From NCBI GenBank assembly GCA_015059145.1, contig SVAZ01000002.1, positions 1 through 64,000 on the forward strand: 64,000 nucleotides of DNA, written 5' to 3'. Origin of the DNA: Erysipelotrichaceae bacterium (GTDB lineage: Bacteria; Bacillota_I; Bacilli_A; Acholeplasmatales; Anaeroplasmataceae). The translations under genes were made by a program, and so were the position numbers. This document shows positions 34,053 through 43,064 of the stretch, piece after piece. The first letter of the stretch is position 1, and every line of letters starts with the position of its first letter. Under the pieces are notes generated by a model. That model saw only the letters and a program-made list of their open reading frames with translations, was not told the DNA's origin and ran no database searches.

Positions 34053-36896
34053 ATGAAATACATAAAAAGAATTTTAACGTTAGCATTAGTTGCGATTTTA
34101 GGTGTATCTATTGCATCATGTGGTTCTGAAAAAAGAAACACTGTAGTTCCATATGGCAATTTAGATTTAAATGCTACTGTTGCAACAAGTGAAAAAAATA
34201 TTACATTAACGAACAAAGAGTTATATACTAGATTTAGAGCAAAAGGTTATGACATTCTTACTGAAACAATCAAATCAGAATTATATAAGAATGAAGTAAA
34301 CGCACTTAATAATTTAATATTCTCTGAATCTTATGAATCTCTATCTGATGAAGATAAGAAGGTTTTAGCTTATAATAATGATGGTGAGACTAACTCAATA
34401 TCTGAGGAAAGATATAATGAGCTTAAGGAATTATATTGTGAAACATTATCTTCATCATTAGCAACTAGCATTTTTAACTCAACAGATAAGTATACTATTG
34501 ATACAATGACTGATGAAGCTAAAACTAAAGCTATCAAAAAATATATTGATTCACAAGTTAGATTAAATATTTCAATAGATGAAGAGAATATCGAATATAG
34601 CGACAACAACAATGATGATATTGTTGAAATCAACTTAAGTAAGATTCCTTCTGAAATTATTAAGCCTTTAATTCTATCTGAGGCTGAAAAGTACTATGCT
34701 AAAAAGGAATTATATAAGATTGCTGATGAAGAATATTTAAATGTTGGTACTGAGGAAGAAACTAAAAACAATAACTATTTATTCTATGAGGATAACATAG
34801 CTAAAACATATGCTTCTTCATATAAGACATTTGGTAACTATAAAGCTATCATTATCACGTTTAACTCTCGTAGAGAGGCAATGGAAGCAATGGAGGAATT
34901 AGGTACTGATATTACTTCTGAAAATGTATTAGCTTCTTATTTATCATTATATAATTCATATTATTATCCATATGGTACTCAAACTGAGGAGGATGTAGAT
35001 ACTAGCAAGCTATTTAACTATACAATTTCTTTAAAGGAAAATATGCTAGATAATATTTCTTCTTCTGTTAACACTTTAATTACTGAGACTTTAGAGGATG
35101 GCGAGTTCTTAATAGAGCCACGTAACCTAAATAACAAATATGTTCTTGCTTATCGTATCGAAACTACTTATGAATATGATGAAAAGGAATATGATGAATT
35201 AGACGAAGCTCAAAAGGCTTCAATGGAGCAAAAGATTAAGAATAATTTAATTGATGCTAATGGTGCAAGCTATGTAAATACTGCATTTGATGCAGCAATT
35301 AAAAACTCAAACATTGAGATTTATGATCCTTTATTCGAAACAAAATTTAGAAATGCATATACTGATTATTATGAAACTATCAGTGTAGACAATCAAAATA
35401 TTGGTAAGAATTTAATAGCAAAAATTAATGATGCTGAATTTACAGTAGAGGACTTCTACAATAAAGCTTTAAGCAAATATGGGGCTGCTGTAATCACAAA
35501 TTTCTTCCAACAAGAATATGCATTAAAGTATTTAGAGGATTATATTGATGCAGAAACTATTGAAGCAAATGAAAAGACATTATCTGATGCTATTAAGGCA
35601 TTTAAGAAGGGTGAAGACACTACATATGCAAAAGAGGTTGGCGTAGAAACTTACCTATTAGGTGCATATGGATATGCTGATGAAGCTTCTGTTTTAAGAT
35701 ATTACTACAATGCTGAAAGTTGCTTATCAACTTATAAGTCAAAGGTTGTATTTAATGAGTGGGCTACTGAGGATCACCAAATCAGTGATTCAGCTAAGCT
35801 TGTATTAGAAAGAATCCTAGCTGCAGGTAACCCTAATTATTCAGACCTATTTAGTATTAATTTAGACCATGTATTAATCAACATTGATTATAACGCTGAT
35901 GGTACTCCTGATGACCCAGATAAGTTCATTTCTGAACATCCTGAATTAAAGGAAGAATTTGAACAAGAGGTTGCAAGCCTAATGAAGGCTTTATACAAGG
36001 AAGCAATCCATTCTGATTATTCTGATAATACTTTATATGAAACATTAAAATATGTTGCTAACCAATTCAATAAGGGCGCTACTCTTCGTTCAGATAATAG
36101 CTTAACATGGGATGATTTCAAAACTAAGTTTAATTTCCTATTAACTGTTGAACAATTAGCTTCTAGCGGAGATATTACACAAGATAGTGTTAGCAGCTTC
36201 GTAGTACCTTTTGCTGATTACGTTAAGGAAATCTATAAGAAGGTTAAACTTGAGGGCTATGGAATTAATGATGAGGATAACGAAGTTGGTGATGATGATA
36301 TCAACAAAAACGGAAACTTCATTACTCCTGCATATGGCCTATTAGAGGTTGAAGGTGACGTAGATCAAATTAAAGCAGAAACTTTATGTAAGACAGTATA
36401 TGGATATCATTTATTAATTATTAATTCATATGATAATTCTCCTAAGACTTTAGACTTTACAAAAGAGAAAGATGATACTAATGGATATCAATCTGCAATT
36501 CAAGTATTATTATACGAGGATAAGGATGATTCTGCTAATAACGTATATGTAACACTTGATGCATATAACTCTGAGGCTAGTACTGCTAGCTTAAACCAAT
36601 TATTCATCTACTACGTTCAGTCAAAGAATGGTATTGAATCATCATTAGATGCTGAAATTTCTTCATTATTATCTTCATTATTTACAGATGCAATGACTGC
36701 ATACTCTTCTTCTAATTTCCAAAATATGATTTTATTAGATGAGTTAAAGATAACTTCAGATAATCAAACTATTTCTACACTAGTAGAAAATGAAAGAAAT
36801 CACTATGCAAATCTAGTTGTTGATTATGATGCTGATTCTGAATTTAACGCATGGATTGATCCAGAAATGGATTGGTCTAGACCAGATGAAAAATAA
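34053..36896 (+). CDS. Giant lipoprotein, remote PrsA/SurA-like foldase candidate (copy 2)
   Basis: The 947-residue lipoprotein has signal peptide 'YIKRILTLALVAILGV' and lipobox 'VSIASCGS'. It resembles its neighbour in plan: 'ATVATSEKNITLTNKELYTRF' after the anchor parallels the SurA-N-like start, and near residue 770 'TLCKTVYGYHLLIINSYD' is close to the conserved 'YGYHII' strand of PpiC/PrsA domains. The rest is acidic, Asn/Tyr/Ser-rich and mostly helical. It starts one base after the first gene's stop, preceded by AAAGGAGG inside the end of that gene, so the two are translated from one mRNA. Function is inferred only. Confidence 0.62.
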   Translation: MKYIKRILTLALVAILGVSIASCGSEKRNTVVPYGNLDLNATVATSEKNITLTNKELYTRFRAKGYDILTETIKSELYKNEVNALNNLIFSESYESLSDEDKKVLAYNNDGETNSISEERYNELKELYCETLSSSLATSIFNSTDKYTIDTMTDEAKTKAIKKYIDSQVRLNISIDEENIEYSDNNNDDIVEINLSKIPSEIIKPLILSEAEKYYAKKELYKIADEEYLNVGTEEETKNNNYLFYEDNIAKTYASSYKTFGNYKAIIITFNSRREAMEAMEELGTDITSENVLASYLSLYNSYYYPYGTQTEEDVDTSKLFNYTISLKENMLDNISSSVNTLITETLEDGEFLIEPRNLNNKYVLAYRIETTYEYDEKEYDELDEAQKASMEQKIKNNLIDANGASYVNTAFDAAIKNSNIEIYDPLFETKFRNAYTDYYETISVDNQNIGKNLIAKINDAEFTVEDFYNKALSKYGAAVITNFFQQEYALKYLEDYIDAETIEANEKTLSDAIKAFKKGEDTTYAKEVGVETYLLGAYGYADEASVLRYYYNAESCLSTYKSKVVFNEWATEDHQISDSAKLVLERILAAGNPNYSDLFSINLDHVLINIDYNADGTPDDPDKFISEHPELKEEFEQEVASLMKALYKEAIHSDYSDNTLYETLKYVANQFNKGATLRSDNSLTWDDFKTKFNFLLTVEQLASSGDITQDSVSSFVVPFADYVKEIYKKVKLEGYGINDEDNEVGDDDINKNGNFITPAYGLLEVEGDVDQIKAETLCKTVYGYHLLIINSYDNSPKTLDFTKEKDDTNGYQSAIQVLLYEDKDDSANNVYVTLDAYNSEASTASLNQLFIYYVQSKNGIESSLDAEISSLLSSLFTDAMTAYSSSNFQNMILLDELKITSDNQTISTLVENERNHYANLVVDYDADSEFNAWIDPEMDWSRPDEK

Positions 36897-36904
36897 TAAT
36901 ATAA

Positions 36905-36934
36905 TAAGAGGTTTTAAAACCTCTTATTTTTTTA
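36905..36934 (+). terminator. Terminator of the giant lipoprotein pair
   Basis: AAGAGGTTTTAAAACCTCTT is a perfect palindrome followed by ATTTTTTT. Confidence 0.9.
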
Positions 36935-36993
36935 TATTAAATTTTAATAATTTTTAAAAATGTGGTATCATAATAAGCAAGGAGTTGATAATT

Positions 36994-37647
36994 TTGATTA
37001 CTTTTGAAGATATTAAAAAAAATGAGGAAATTAAAACATATATAACACAGGCAGATAATTCGTTAATGTCTTTAGGCTACACTGAGCATTCATTTGCACA
37101 TGCAACTAAGGTTTCTGATGATGCTGCATATATACTTAAAAGCTTAAATTTTTCTGAGCATGATATAGAGCTAGCAAGAATTGCAGGCTATATGCATGAT
37201 ATCGGAAATCTAGTTAATAGAGTTGACCATTCTCAATCAGGAGCTATTATGGCTTTTAAAATTCTAAATGATTTACAAATGAATCCAAAGGATATAGCAC
37301 TAATTGTCTCTGCAATCGGAAATCATGATGAGGGTAGTGGAGTTGCAGTAAATCATATTGCTGCCGCATTAATCATTGCTGACAAATCTGATGTTCGTAG
37401 ATCTCGTGTTAGAAACGTAGATGATGCTAAGAACGATATTCATGATAGAGTAAATTATTCAGTTAAAACCTCAAAACTAACTGTAAGAGATAAAAACATT
37501 ATTTTATCGCTTAAAATAGACACCGAAATTTCGCCTGTACTTGAATATTTCGAAATATTCTTAAATCGTATGAAGATGTGTAAAAACGCTGCTAGAAAGC
37601 TAAATATAGGCTTTAAATTGTTTATTAACGATCAACAATTAATGTAA
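36994..37647 (+). CDS. HD-domain phosphohydrolase
   Basis: The 217-residue protein carries a complete HD metal site: 'HATKVSDDA', 'GYMHDIGN', 'IGNHDEGSG' and 'IADKSDVRRSR'. Such proteins hydrolyse nucleotides or phosphoesters, but the substrate cannot be named here. The track start (TTG 36985) abuts the AAGGAG ribosome site; the TTG at 36994, nine bases away, is the likelier initiator. It is a single gene between two terminators, convergent with tex. Confidence 0.85.
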   Translation: MITFEDIKKNEEIKTYITQADNSLMSLGYTEHSFAHATKVSDDAAYILKSLNFSEHDIELARIAGYMHDIGNLVNRVDHSQSGAIMAFKILNDLQMNPKDIALIVSAIGNHDEGSGVAVNHIAAALIIADKSDVRRSRVRNVDDAKNDIHDRVNYSVKTSKLTVRDKNIILSLKIDTEISPVLEYFEIFLNRMKMCKNAARKLNIGFKLFINDQQLM

Positions 37648-37680
37648 AAAAGGAGATAGATTCAATCTATCTCCTTTTTA
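37646..37680. terminator. Bidirectional terminator between the HD gene and tex
   Basis: AAAAAGGAGATAGATTCAATCTATCTCCTTTTT is a perfect long stem with A and T tracts on both sides, between two convergent genes. Confidence 0.93.
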
Positions 37681-39861
37681 TTATTGTTGTTTAATTAATG
37701 ATAGGCCAAGCTTATGCTTATTGTAATCGATATCTATTACATAAACATGAACATTGTCGCCAACACTTAAAATATCTGAAGGGTGGTTTACCTTAGCTGT
37801 TGACATTTTTGAAATATGAATTAATCCATCATACTTAACTCCACAATCAACAAATACGCCAAAGTCAACTACATTTCTTACAGTTCCATCAAGCTCATCG
37901 CCAACCTTAATGTCCTCAAAATGCATTATATCGTCTCGAAGCTTTAATCCTTCACATTCATCACGAATGTCTCTTAAAGGTGCTACAAAGGCTTCTAAAA
38001 TGTCATTTAGGGTATACATATCAATGCTTAATGATTTAGAAACATCAAACTTATCTAGTTTTTCAACAGCTTCCTTCATTTCATCTGTACCTAGCTTCGT
38101 AGAATCAAGCTTCATTATATCTAATAGCTTTAATGCCTTGTCGTAGCTTTCTGGATGGATTGAAGTCATGTCAAATGCATTCTTACCATCTAGGATTCTT
38201 AAGAAGCCTACACATTGCTCATATGTTTTAGGTCCAAGCTTACCAACCTTCTTAAGCTCCTCTCTAGAATAGAATCTACCATTTTCTTCTCTATAGGCAA
38301 TAATATTCTTAGAGATAACCTTTGATAAGCCAGATACATATTGTAGTAATGAAACTGAAGCTGTATTTAAGTTAACACCAACCTTATTAACCGCATCAAC
38401 TACAACATCATCTAGTGACTTATTTAGCTTGTTTTGTGCAACATCATGCTGATATTGACCAACACCTATTGATTTAGGATCAATCTTAACAAGCTCAGCA
38501 AGTGGATCCTGAACACGTCTAGCAATTGAAATTGCTGATCTTTGCTCTACTGATAAATCAGGGAATTCCTCCATAGCAAGCTCACTAGCAGAATATACTG
38601 ACGCTCCTGCTTCACTTACAATTACGTATTTTGCACCTAGCTTGCTTTCCTTTATTACCTCCGCAATAAAGCTTTCAGTCTCTCTAGATGCAGTACCATT
38701 ACCAATGGCAATAATTTCTACATCATATTTTTTAATTAAATCAATAATAGTCTTCTTAGACTTTTCTAATAAATGTGGATCAACTGTAGCACCCTTAGAT
38801 TTTTCATTTGGATAAATTACACCAATTTCTAAAACACTACTTGCTGGAGAAATTACAGCAAGCTTGCATCCTGTTCTAAAGGCAGGGTCTACACCTAATA
38901 CTACATGTCCCTTCATAGGAGCTTGTAATAATAGATTCTTTAAATTTAATGAGAAAATATGAATAGCCTGCTCCTGTGCCTTTTCAGTAAGCATAGATCT
39001 AATTTCTCTTGAAATAGATGGAGCAATTAATCTCTTATATGAATCCTCAATAGCTTCTATTAATTCAGCCTTAAATACAGATTCTTTATTTCTTACAACC
39101 TTATAAATTAAATAGTCAACATCACGCTTAGGCTGAAGCTCTAGATTAACAGTTATTACATTTTCATCCTCAGCTCTATCAATAGCTAAAATTCTATGAG
39201 GCTTAATTCTAGCTACATTTTCAGAAGATTCATAATAGTTTTTATACTTTTCATCCTGGTCTAGATCATTATTCTTTTTCTTTGTACTGATAGTACCATA
39301 TCTTAAAGAAGCATCTCTAATATATTTACGATATTCAGCATCATCACTAATTCTTTCTGCAACTATATACTTTGCATGCATTATTGCATCCTTTGCTGTT
39401 TTAACTTTATCAGTGATAAATTGTGAAGCAATTTCCATTTTATCTCCTGTAGGTAAAAGCTGCATCATAATGTCAGCAAGAGGCTCTAGACCTAAAGCAA
39501 TTGCTTCAGTAGCCTTTGTCTTCTTCTTTTCCTTATATGGACGATAAAGGTCCTCTACATCAATCAGCTTTACACAATCGTTAATTTGAGTTCTTAATTC
39601 ATCTGTCATCATACCCTTTTCTTCAATAAGTCTAATAACATCTGCCTTTCTCTTTTCTAGATTAACACCATATGTGTATTGCTCCTCAATGGCTCTAATC
39701 TTTTCCTCATCAAGTCCTCCAGTAGCTTCCTTACGATATCTTGCAATGAAAGCAACAGTTTTCTCATCCTGTAGCATTTCTAATACCGCAGTGATTTGAG
39801 CCCTTGTAACCTTAAGATCCTCACATATTGCATTTAATACATTTTCATTCAAATATTCCAT
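37681..39861 (-). CDS. tex: Tex-family S1 RNA-binding transcription accessory protein
   Basis: Tex is a nucleic-acid-binding multidomain protein linked to transcription. The 726-residue sequence shows the N-terminal Tex helices ('RYRKEATGGLDEEKI'), the YqgF/RNase H-like domain ('VLGVDPAFRTGCKLAVI'), the helix-hairpin-helix pair ('GVNLNTASVSLLQYV', 'GKLGPKTYEQCVGF'), and a C-terminal S1 domain ('GTVRNVVDFGVFVDCG'). A GGAGG precedes the ATG. It is a monocistronic gene ending at the bidirectional terminator. Confidence 0.96.
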   Translation of the reverse strand: MEYLNENVLNAICEDLKVTRAQITAVLEMLQDEKTVAFIARYRKEATGGLDEEKIRAIEEQYTYGVNLEKRKADVIRLIEEKGMMTDELRTQINDCVKLIDVEDLYRPYKEKKKTKATEAIALGLEPLADIMMQLLPTGDKMEIASQFITDKVKTAKDAIMHAKYIVAERISDDAEYRKYIRDASLRYGTISTKKKNNDLDQDEKYKNYYESSENVARIKPHRILAIDRAEDENVITVNLELQPKRDVDYLIYKVVRNKESVFKAELIEAIEDSYKRLIAPSISREIRSMLTEKAQEQAIHIFSLNLKNLLLQAPMKGHVVLGVDPAFRTGCKLAVISPASSVLEIGVIYPNEKSKGATVDPHLLEKSKKTIIDLIKKYDVEIIAIGNGTASRETESFIAEVIKESKLGAKYVIVSEAGASVYSASELAMEEFPDLSVEQRSAISIARRVQDPLAELVKIDPKSIGVGQYQHDVAQNKLNKSLDDVVVDAVNKVGVNLNTASVSLLQYVSGLSKVISKNIIAYREENGRFYSREELKKVGKLGPKTYEQCVGFLRILDGKNAFDMTSIHPESYDKALKLLDIMKLDSTKLGTDEMKEAVEKLDKFDVSKSLSIDMYTLNDILEAFVAPLRDIRDECEGLKLRDDIMHFEDIKVGDELDGTVRNVVDFGVFVDCGVKYDGLIHISKMSTAKVNHPSDILSVGDNVHVYVIDIDYNKHKLGLSLIKQQ

Positions 39862-39879
39862 TTTTATATACCTCCTTTA

Positions 39880-39907
39880 TAAATAAAAACCTTCATTATG
39901 AAGGTCT
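39880..39907 (-). terminator. Terminator of the membrane-anchored protein gene
   Basis: Minus strand ACCTTCATAATGAAGGT followed by TTTTATTT, just after the stop codon and before the tex ribosome site. Confidence 0.75.
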
Positions 39908-39918
39908 TACTTTCGTTA

Positions 39919-40626
39919 TTATTCGTCAGCAACTAAACCATTCTTAACATAATTTTGTGCATGTCTAATGGTAGTTCTGATCATTTCATTTTCATCAGTA
40001 GAGAAAATTTGTTGCTTCTTTCCATTTACTGAAATCTTATCCTTTGCAAATTCTCCATCCTTGATGTAAGTAAACATAAATGCATAACTAGATTCACCAT
40101 CAACACCAAATGTACCATTTTCCATTATAAAAGAATTTGAAGCAATAGATGTGTCTACTACATATAGCTCAACATCTAAGCCACTTTCCTTAGCTGCATC
40201 AATGTCCTTTTGTAAATCTATTAATTGTGCTAAAAGCTTTTCATATGTTTCTAAATAATTTTCTTCATTATCTGAAGCATTAGGATAAAACAAGGATTTA
40301 TCATATGCAAAAACAAATGCATTTTCACAATATAATGGCTCATTAGTTTGAATATCAACATAATTAATATCAATATAATTTAAAACACCATTATATGTAG
40401 TAACATTAAAATCAACTGTTTCGCATGTTTCAAAATAATCAATTTCATTAACTGTAGATTCTTCCTCTTCCTTAAATACAAAGAAATATAAAAGAATTCC
40501 AGCAGTAACGCCTATAACAACAATAGCTGAAACTATTCCCCAAAATAGCTTGCTAGTGTACCATACTCTTTGCTTTTTTTGCCCGGCAGAAGCTTTACCA
40601 GACACCTTTCTAACAACACGTGCCAA
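39919..40626 (-). CDS. Membrane-anchored extracytoplasmic protein of unknown function
   Basis: The 235-residue protein begins with a strongly basic cytoplasmic stretch ('RKVSGKASAGQKKQR'), has one membrane segment (about residues 28-51), and then an acidic outer domain of some 180 residues. The outer part contains 'NYIDINYVDIQTNEPLYCENAFVFAYD' separated by a helical acidic segment. No family is recognised. The start is TTG after AGGAG at ten bases, preceded by a near-consensus promoter. Confidence 0.65.
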   Translation of the reverse strand: MARVVRKVSGKASAGQKKQRVWYTSKLFWGIVSAIVVIGVTAGILLYFFVFKEEEESTVNEIDYFETCETVDFNVTTYNGVLNYIDINYVDIQTNEPLYCENAFVFAYDKSLFYPNASDNEENYLETYEKLLAQLIDLQKDIDAAKESGLDVELYVVDTSIASNSFIMENGTFGVDGESSYAFMFTYIKDGEFAKDKISVNGKKQQIFSTDENEMIRTTIRHAQNYVKNGLVADE

Positions 40627-40666
40627 TTTAATTCATCTCCTATAAAAAAATAAACCTTACCTCGTT

Positions 40667-40695
40667 ATTTTACCATATTTTATTAACCCTTACAA
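40667..40695 (-). promoter_or_regulatory. Promoter of the membrane-anchored protein gene
   Basis: TTGTAA (40690-40695), 17 bases, TAAAAT (40667-40672) on the minus strand, about 20 bases behind the terminator of the preceding lipoprotein gene. Confidence 0.6.
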
Positions 40696-40713
40696 CTATT
40701 ATTTAAAATAGAT

Positions 40714-40746
40714 TTAAAAAGCACCCTCGAAAACTTCGAGGGTGCA
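40714..40746 (-). terminator. Terminator of the LolA-like lipoprotein gene
   Basis: Minus strand GCACCCTCGAA-GTT-TTCGAGGGTGC followed by TTTTT. This is the most G+C-rich and stable terminator in the window. Confidence 0.95.
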
Positions 40747-40749
40747 AAA

Positions 40750-41730
40750 TTATGACATTGTAATATCAGAGGCAATGGCTGAAACTTCATCCCTATTTAA
40801 ATTATTTGAATAAATGCTAACCTCTAAATCATCAACATAATATCTAGAATAATTTTCTCCAATAAGCAATAATCCTGAATCTAAATAATCATAATCATTA
40901 TACTCATCCATGGATATTACACTGCTATACAAATCTACCTTTTGAACAACTACAGTATAATTAATATCACCTGTATAGCACAATACTGTATAATTATCTT
41001 CTATTATATAATCAGATAGATTTACACCTTCACAAACATACCCACAAGTAATATCAATACTTGTTTCTTCTGTTTTCTCTTCATTTGTGTTTTCTTTAGA
41101 ATTTGATTTTTCTTCCATAATAAGCTTCGAATTAAACATTTCTGCCTTTAGCTCTTTATTTGGATTAAACTCATTAAACTCAACCAATATTTTTTCATTA
41201 TCATTATCATCTAAGAATAATACCTTTTGGGGCTTCTTATTTTTAGTATCATAATAAAATTTTAGTTTGGTTGCAGAATCATTTATATTATTAAGCTTTG
41301 AGTTAATAATTAATGTATCTCCATTAAGCTCAAATGTTGCTGATGTGTCTTCCTTAATAGTAGAAATCAAAGCCTCTATTAAATACGCGTGGCTTGAATT
41401 TAATGGCCACTGGCTATCGAACTTAAATTCCTTATTTAAAGATGGAGTTAATACATAAACTCCATCAGCATTCTTAACAATAATTTGCTCATGACCATTA
41501 TTATTACTGAATGTGACCCTATAATAGCTAGGCTTTAAATAATCAACTGTAACATCCATTTTAACATCCTTGTTAGCTCTGTAAATAGTCATATCACAAT
41601 CAAGGCTATAGGAATCTAAGGAAGATAAGTAATCACATGCAACCTTAATTCCATCCTTCTCAAGCTTACTATCACAGCTAGTAGTTAAAAGTAATAACAT
41701 AAATACAAAACTATACAATATTTTTTTCAT
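40750..41730 (-). CDS. LolA/RseB-like lipoprotein
   Basis: A 326-residue lipoprotein with signal 'ILYSFVFMLLLLTTSC' and lipobox cysteine near residue 18. Residues 30-205 look like the half-barrel LolA-type fold: 'YLSSLDSYSLDCDMTIYRANKDVKMDVTVDYLKPSYYRV' style alternating strands, 'VYVLTPSLNKEFKF', and 'LKFYYDTKNKKPQKVLFLD'. In Gram-positives such proteins are surface lipoproteins of uncertain ligand. A charged linker ('KENTNEEKTEE') leads to a second small domain. The track start is 41754; the ATG at 41730, after GGTGG, gives a proper signal peptide. Confidence 0.7.
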   Translation of the reverse strand: MKKILYSFVFMLLLLTTSCDSKLEKDGIKVACDYLSSLDSYSLDCDMTIYRANKDVKMDVTVDYLKPSYYRVTFSNNNGHEQIIVKNADGVYVLTPSLNKEFKFDSQWPLNSSHAYLIEALISTIKEDTSATFELNGDTLIINSKLNNINDSATKLKFYYDTKNKKPQKVLFLDDNDNEKILVEFNEFNPNKELKAEMFNSKLIMEEKSNSKENTNEEKTEETSIDITCGYVCEGVNLSDYIIEDNYTVLCYTGDINYTVVVQKVDLYSSVISMDEYNDYDYLDSGLLLIGENYSRYYVDDLEVSIYSNNLNRDEVSAIASDITMS

Positions 41731-41760
41731 TTTTATCCACCCATTTCCATTCAATAGATG

Positions 41761-41790
41761 TTATGCAATGAAAAATATAAATATGCATAA
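41761..41790. repeat. Inverted repeat in the divergent lipoprotein/DUF378 region
   Basis: TTATGCA (41761-41767) and TGCATAA (41784-41790) are perfect 7-base arms about 16 bases apart between two divergent genes. It may be an operator; no protein is implied. Confidence 0.4.
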
Positions 41791-41834
41791 CTTTAAGAAA
41801 AAGGGTAAAAATATCAATAAAGGAGGAATTGATT

Positions 41835-42050
41835 ATGAGCATAATACAAAAAATAGCACTAGTCATCACAATCGTTGGTGCAGTCAACTGGGGCTTAATT
41901 GGTATTTTTGATTTCAATCTTGTAGCATTTATGTTTGGAGATCAAACTGTTCTTACACGAATTGTCTATGCGCTTGTGTTTGTAGCAGGATTATTTAATA
42001 TTGCTCTCTTATTTTTAAGAAATAAGCATCATATCACTCAAGAAATATAA
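41835..42050 (+). CDS. DUF378 small membrane protein
   Basis: The 71-residue protein has two membrane helices and the DUF378 hallmark 'VGAVNWGLIGIFDFNLVAFMFG'. Family members are widespread in bacteria and their role is unknown. The track starts at a TTG (41829), but the ATG at 41835 is eight bases after AGGAGG and is preferred. It is a single plus-strand gene divergent from the LolA-like lipoprotein and convergent with whiA. Confidence 0.88.
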   Translation: MSIIQKIALVITIVGAVNWGLIGIFDFNLVAFMFGDQTVLTRIVYALVFVAGLFNIALLFLRNKHHITQEI

Positions 42051-42063
42051 TATTAAATAGATT

Positions 42064-42118
42064 AAAAGCGTCTGTAGATTTTGTTATAATTAAGCAAAAT
42101 CAAATAGACGCTTTTTTA
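42064..42118. terminator. Long bidirectional terminator between DUF378 and whiA
   Basis: AAAAGCGTCT/AGACGCTTTT outer arms enclose a second stem GATTTTG/CAAAATC, with T-tracts on both sides. It serves two convergent genes. Confidence 0.85.
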
Positions 42119-43057
42119 TATTTTATCATTTTTCTTAGAGGCCAGGTCTAATGCTAATTCTTTAATTTTTCTCAATCTGTGATTTAAACCTGACTTTGTT
42201 AAGGTAGGATCAAACTCATCATGTATTACATCTAATAGCTGAGATAACGAATGCTCAGGATGCTCCTTCCTTATTTTCATAACCATCAAAATCTTAGAAT
42301 CTAATCTTTGAAGTGGATAATTATATTCTAAATATTGAATATACTTAAGCTGCATTGTAGCCGCTTCATTCGTTTTATCCTGATTAGCAATATCTAAATT
42401 AATTGCTCTTTTAACATTAGCTTTAATTTCCTTGGTAATTATTACATCCTCATAATAGCTCATTGAAGATGTGGCTCCAAGTCGATATAAAAAATCACCA
42501 ATTGATTCCCTAGATTTTATATATAGAACTAAATAATTTTTTCTTTTTACTATGCGTGCATTTAGTTCAAAGCTATTCATAACCTTTTGAACAAATAAAA
42601 TCTCATTCTCGTTATTACTAATTATTTCAAGATGACTATTTTTGCTCATAGGGTCGTTGACACTACCACGAACTAAAAAAGCGCCTCTTAAATAAGCTGT
42701 CCTCTCATCATCAGATAAATCTGAATTACGAAGCTCTGATTCAGAATGAATTAAATTAACAGCATTAATAATATTTTCTGCACCACTAGATACAGTACAC
42801 GTAAAAACAGTATGATTATCAAATCTATTGATAACTCTAGAAACAATATCATACTCAATATCATAAAACCTTTTACATATCTTAACAAATCTACGAACGA
42901 CACCCATATTATTGCAAGTAAAAGAAAGCTTCAGAGGTCTTGAAATCAAGACCTCTGCACCAAATCTAAGCATCGCTTCAAGCTCGAGCATATCTGCATT
43001 AGCTTCGGTGTTATTAATTTTTAATAAATCATCCTTAACATCTAATGCAAAGCTCAT
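42116..43057 (-). CDS. whiA: WhiA-family DNA-binding protein
   Basis: WhiA is a conserved Gram-positive DNA-binding protein connected with cell division and chromosome segregation. The 313 residues include the N-terminal homing-endonuclease-like domains ('AYLRGAFLVRGSVNDP', 'SNNENEILFVQKVM') and a C-terminal helix-turn-helix ('SLSQLLDVIHDEF', 'SGLNHRLRKIKELA'). It is the third gene after hprK and the Lgt-PpaX fusion, a cluster widely conserved in Bacillota. Confidence 0.95.
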   Translation of the reverse strand: MSFALDVKDDLLKINNTEANADMLELEAMLRFGAEVLISRPLKLSFTCNNMGVVRRFVKICKRFYDIEYDIVSRVINRFDNHTVFTCTVSSGAENIINAVNLIHSESELRNSDLSDDERTAYLRGAFLVRGSVNDPMSKNSHLEIISNNENEILFVQKVMNSFELNARIVKRKNYLVLYIKSRESIGDFLYRLGATSSMSYYEDVIITKEIKANVKRAINLDIANQDKTNEAATMQLKYIQYLEYNYPLQRLDSKILMVMKIRKEHPEHSLSQLLDVIHDEFDPTLTKSGLNHRLRKIKELALDLASKKNDKI

Positions 43058-43064
43058 TATATCA

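Noticed and set aside
41800-41815. Sigma-B-like -10 (GGGTAA) before DUF378
   Set aside because: No GTTT-type -35 at 12-14 bases upstream.
41711-41917. Minus-strand 68-residue ORF spanning the DUF378 start
   Set aside because: Antisense to the DUF378 gene, which has AGGAGG and family motifs.
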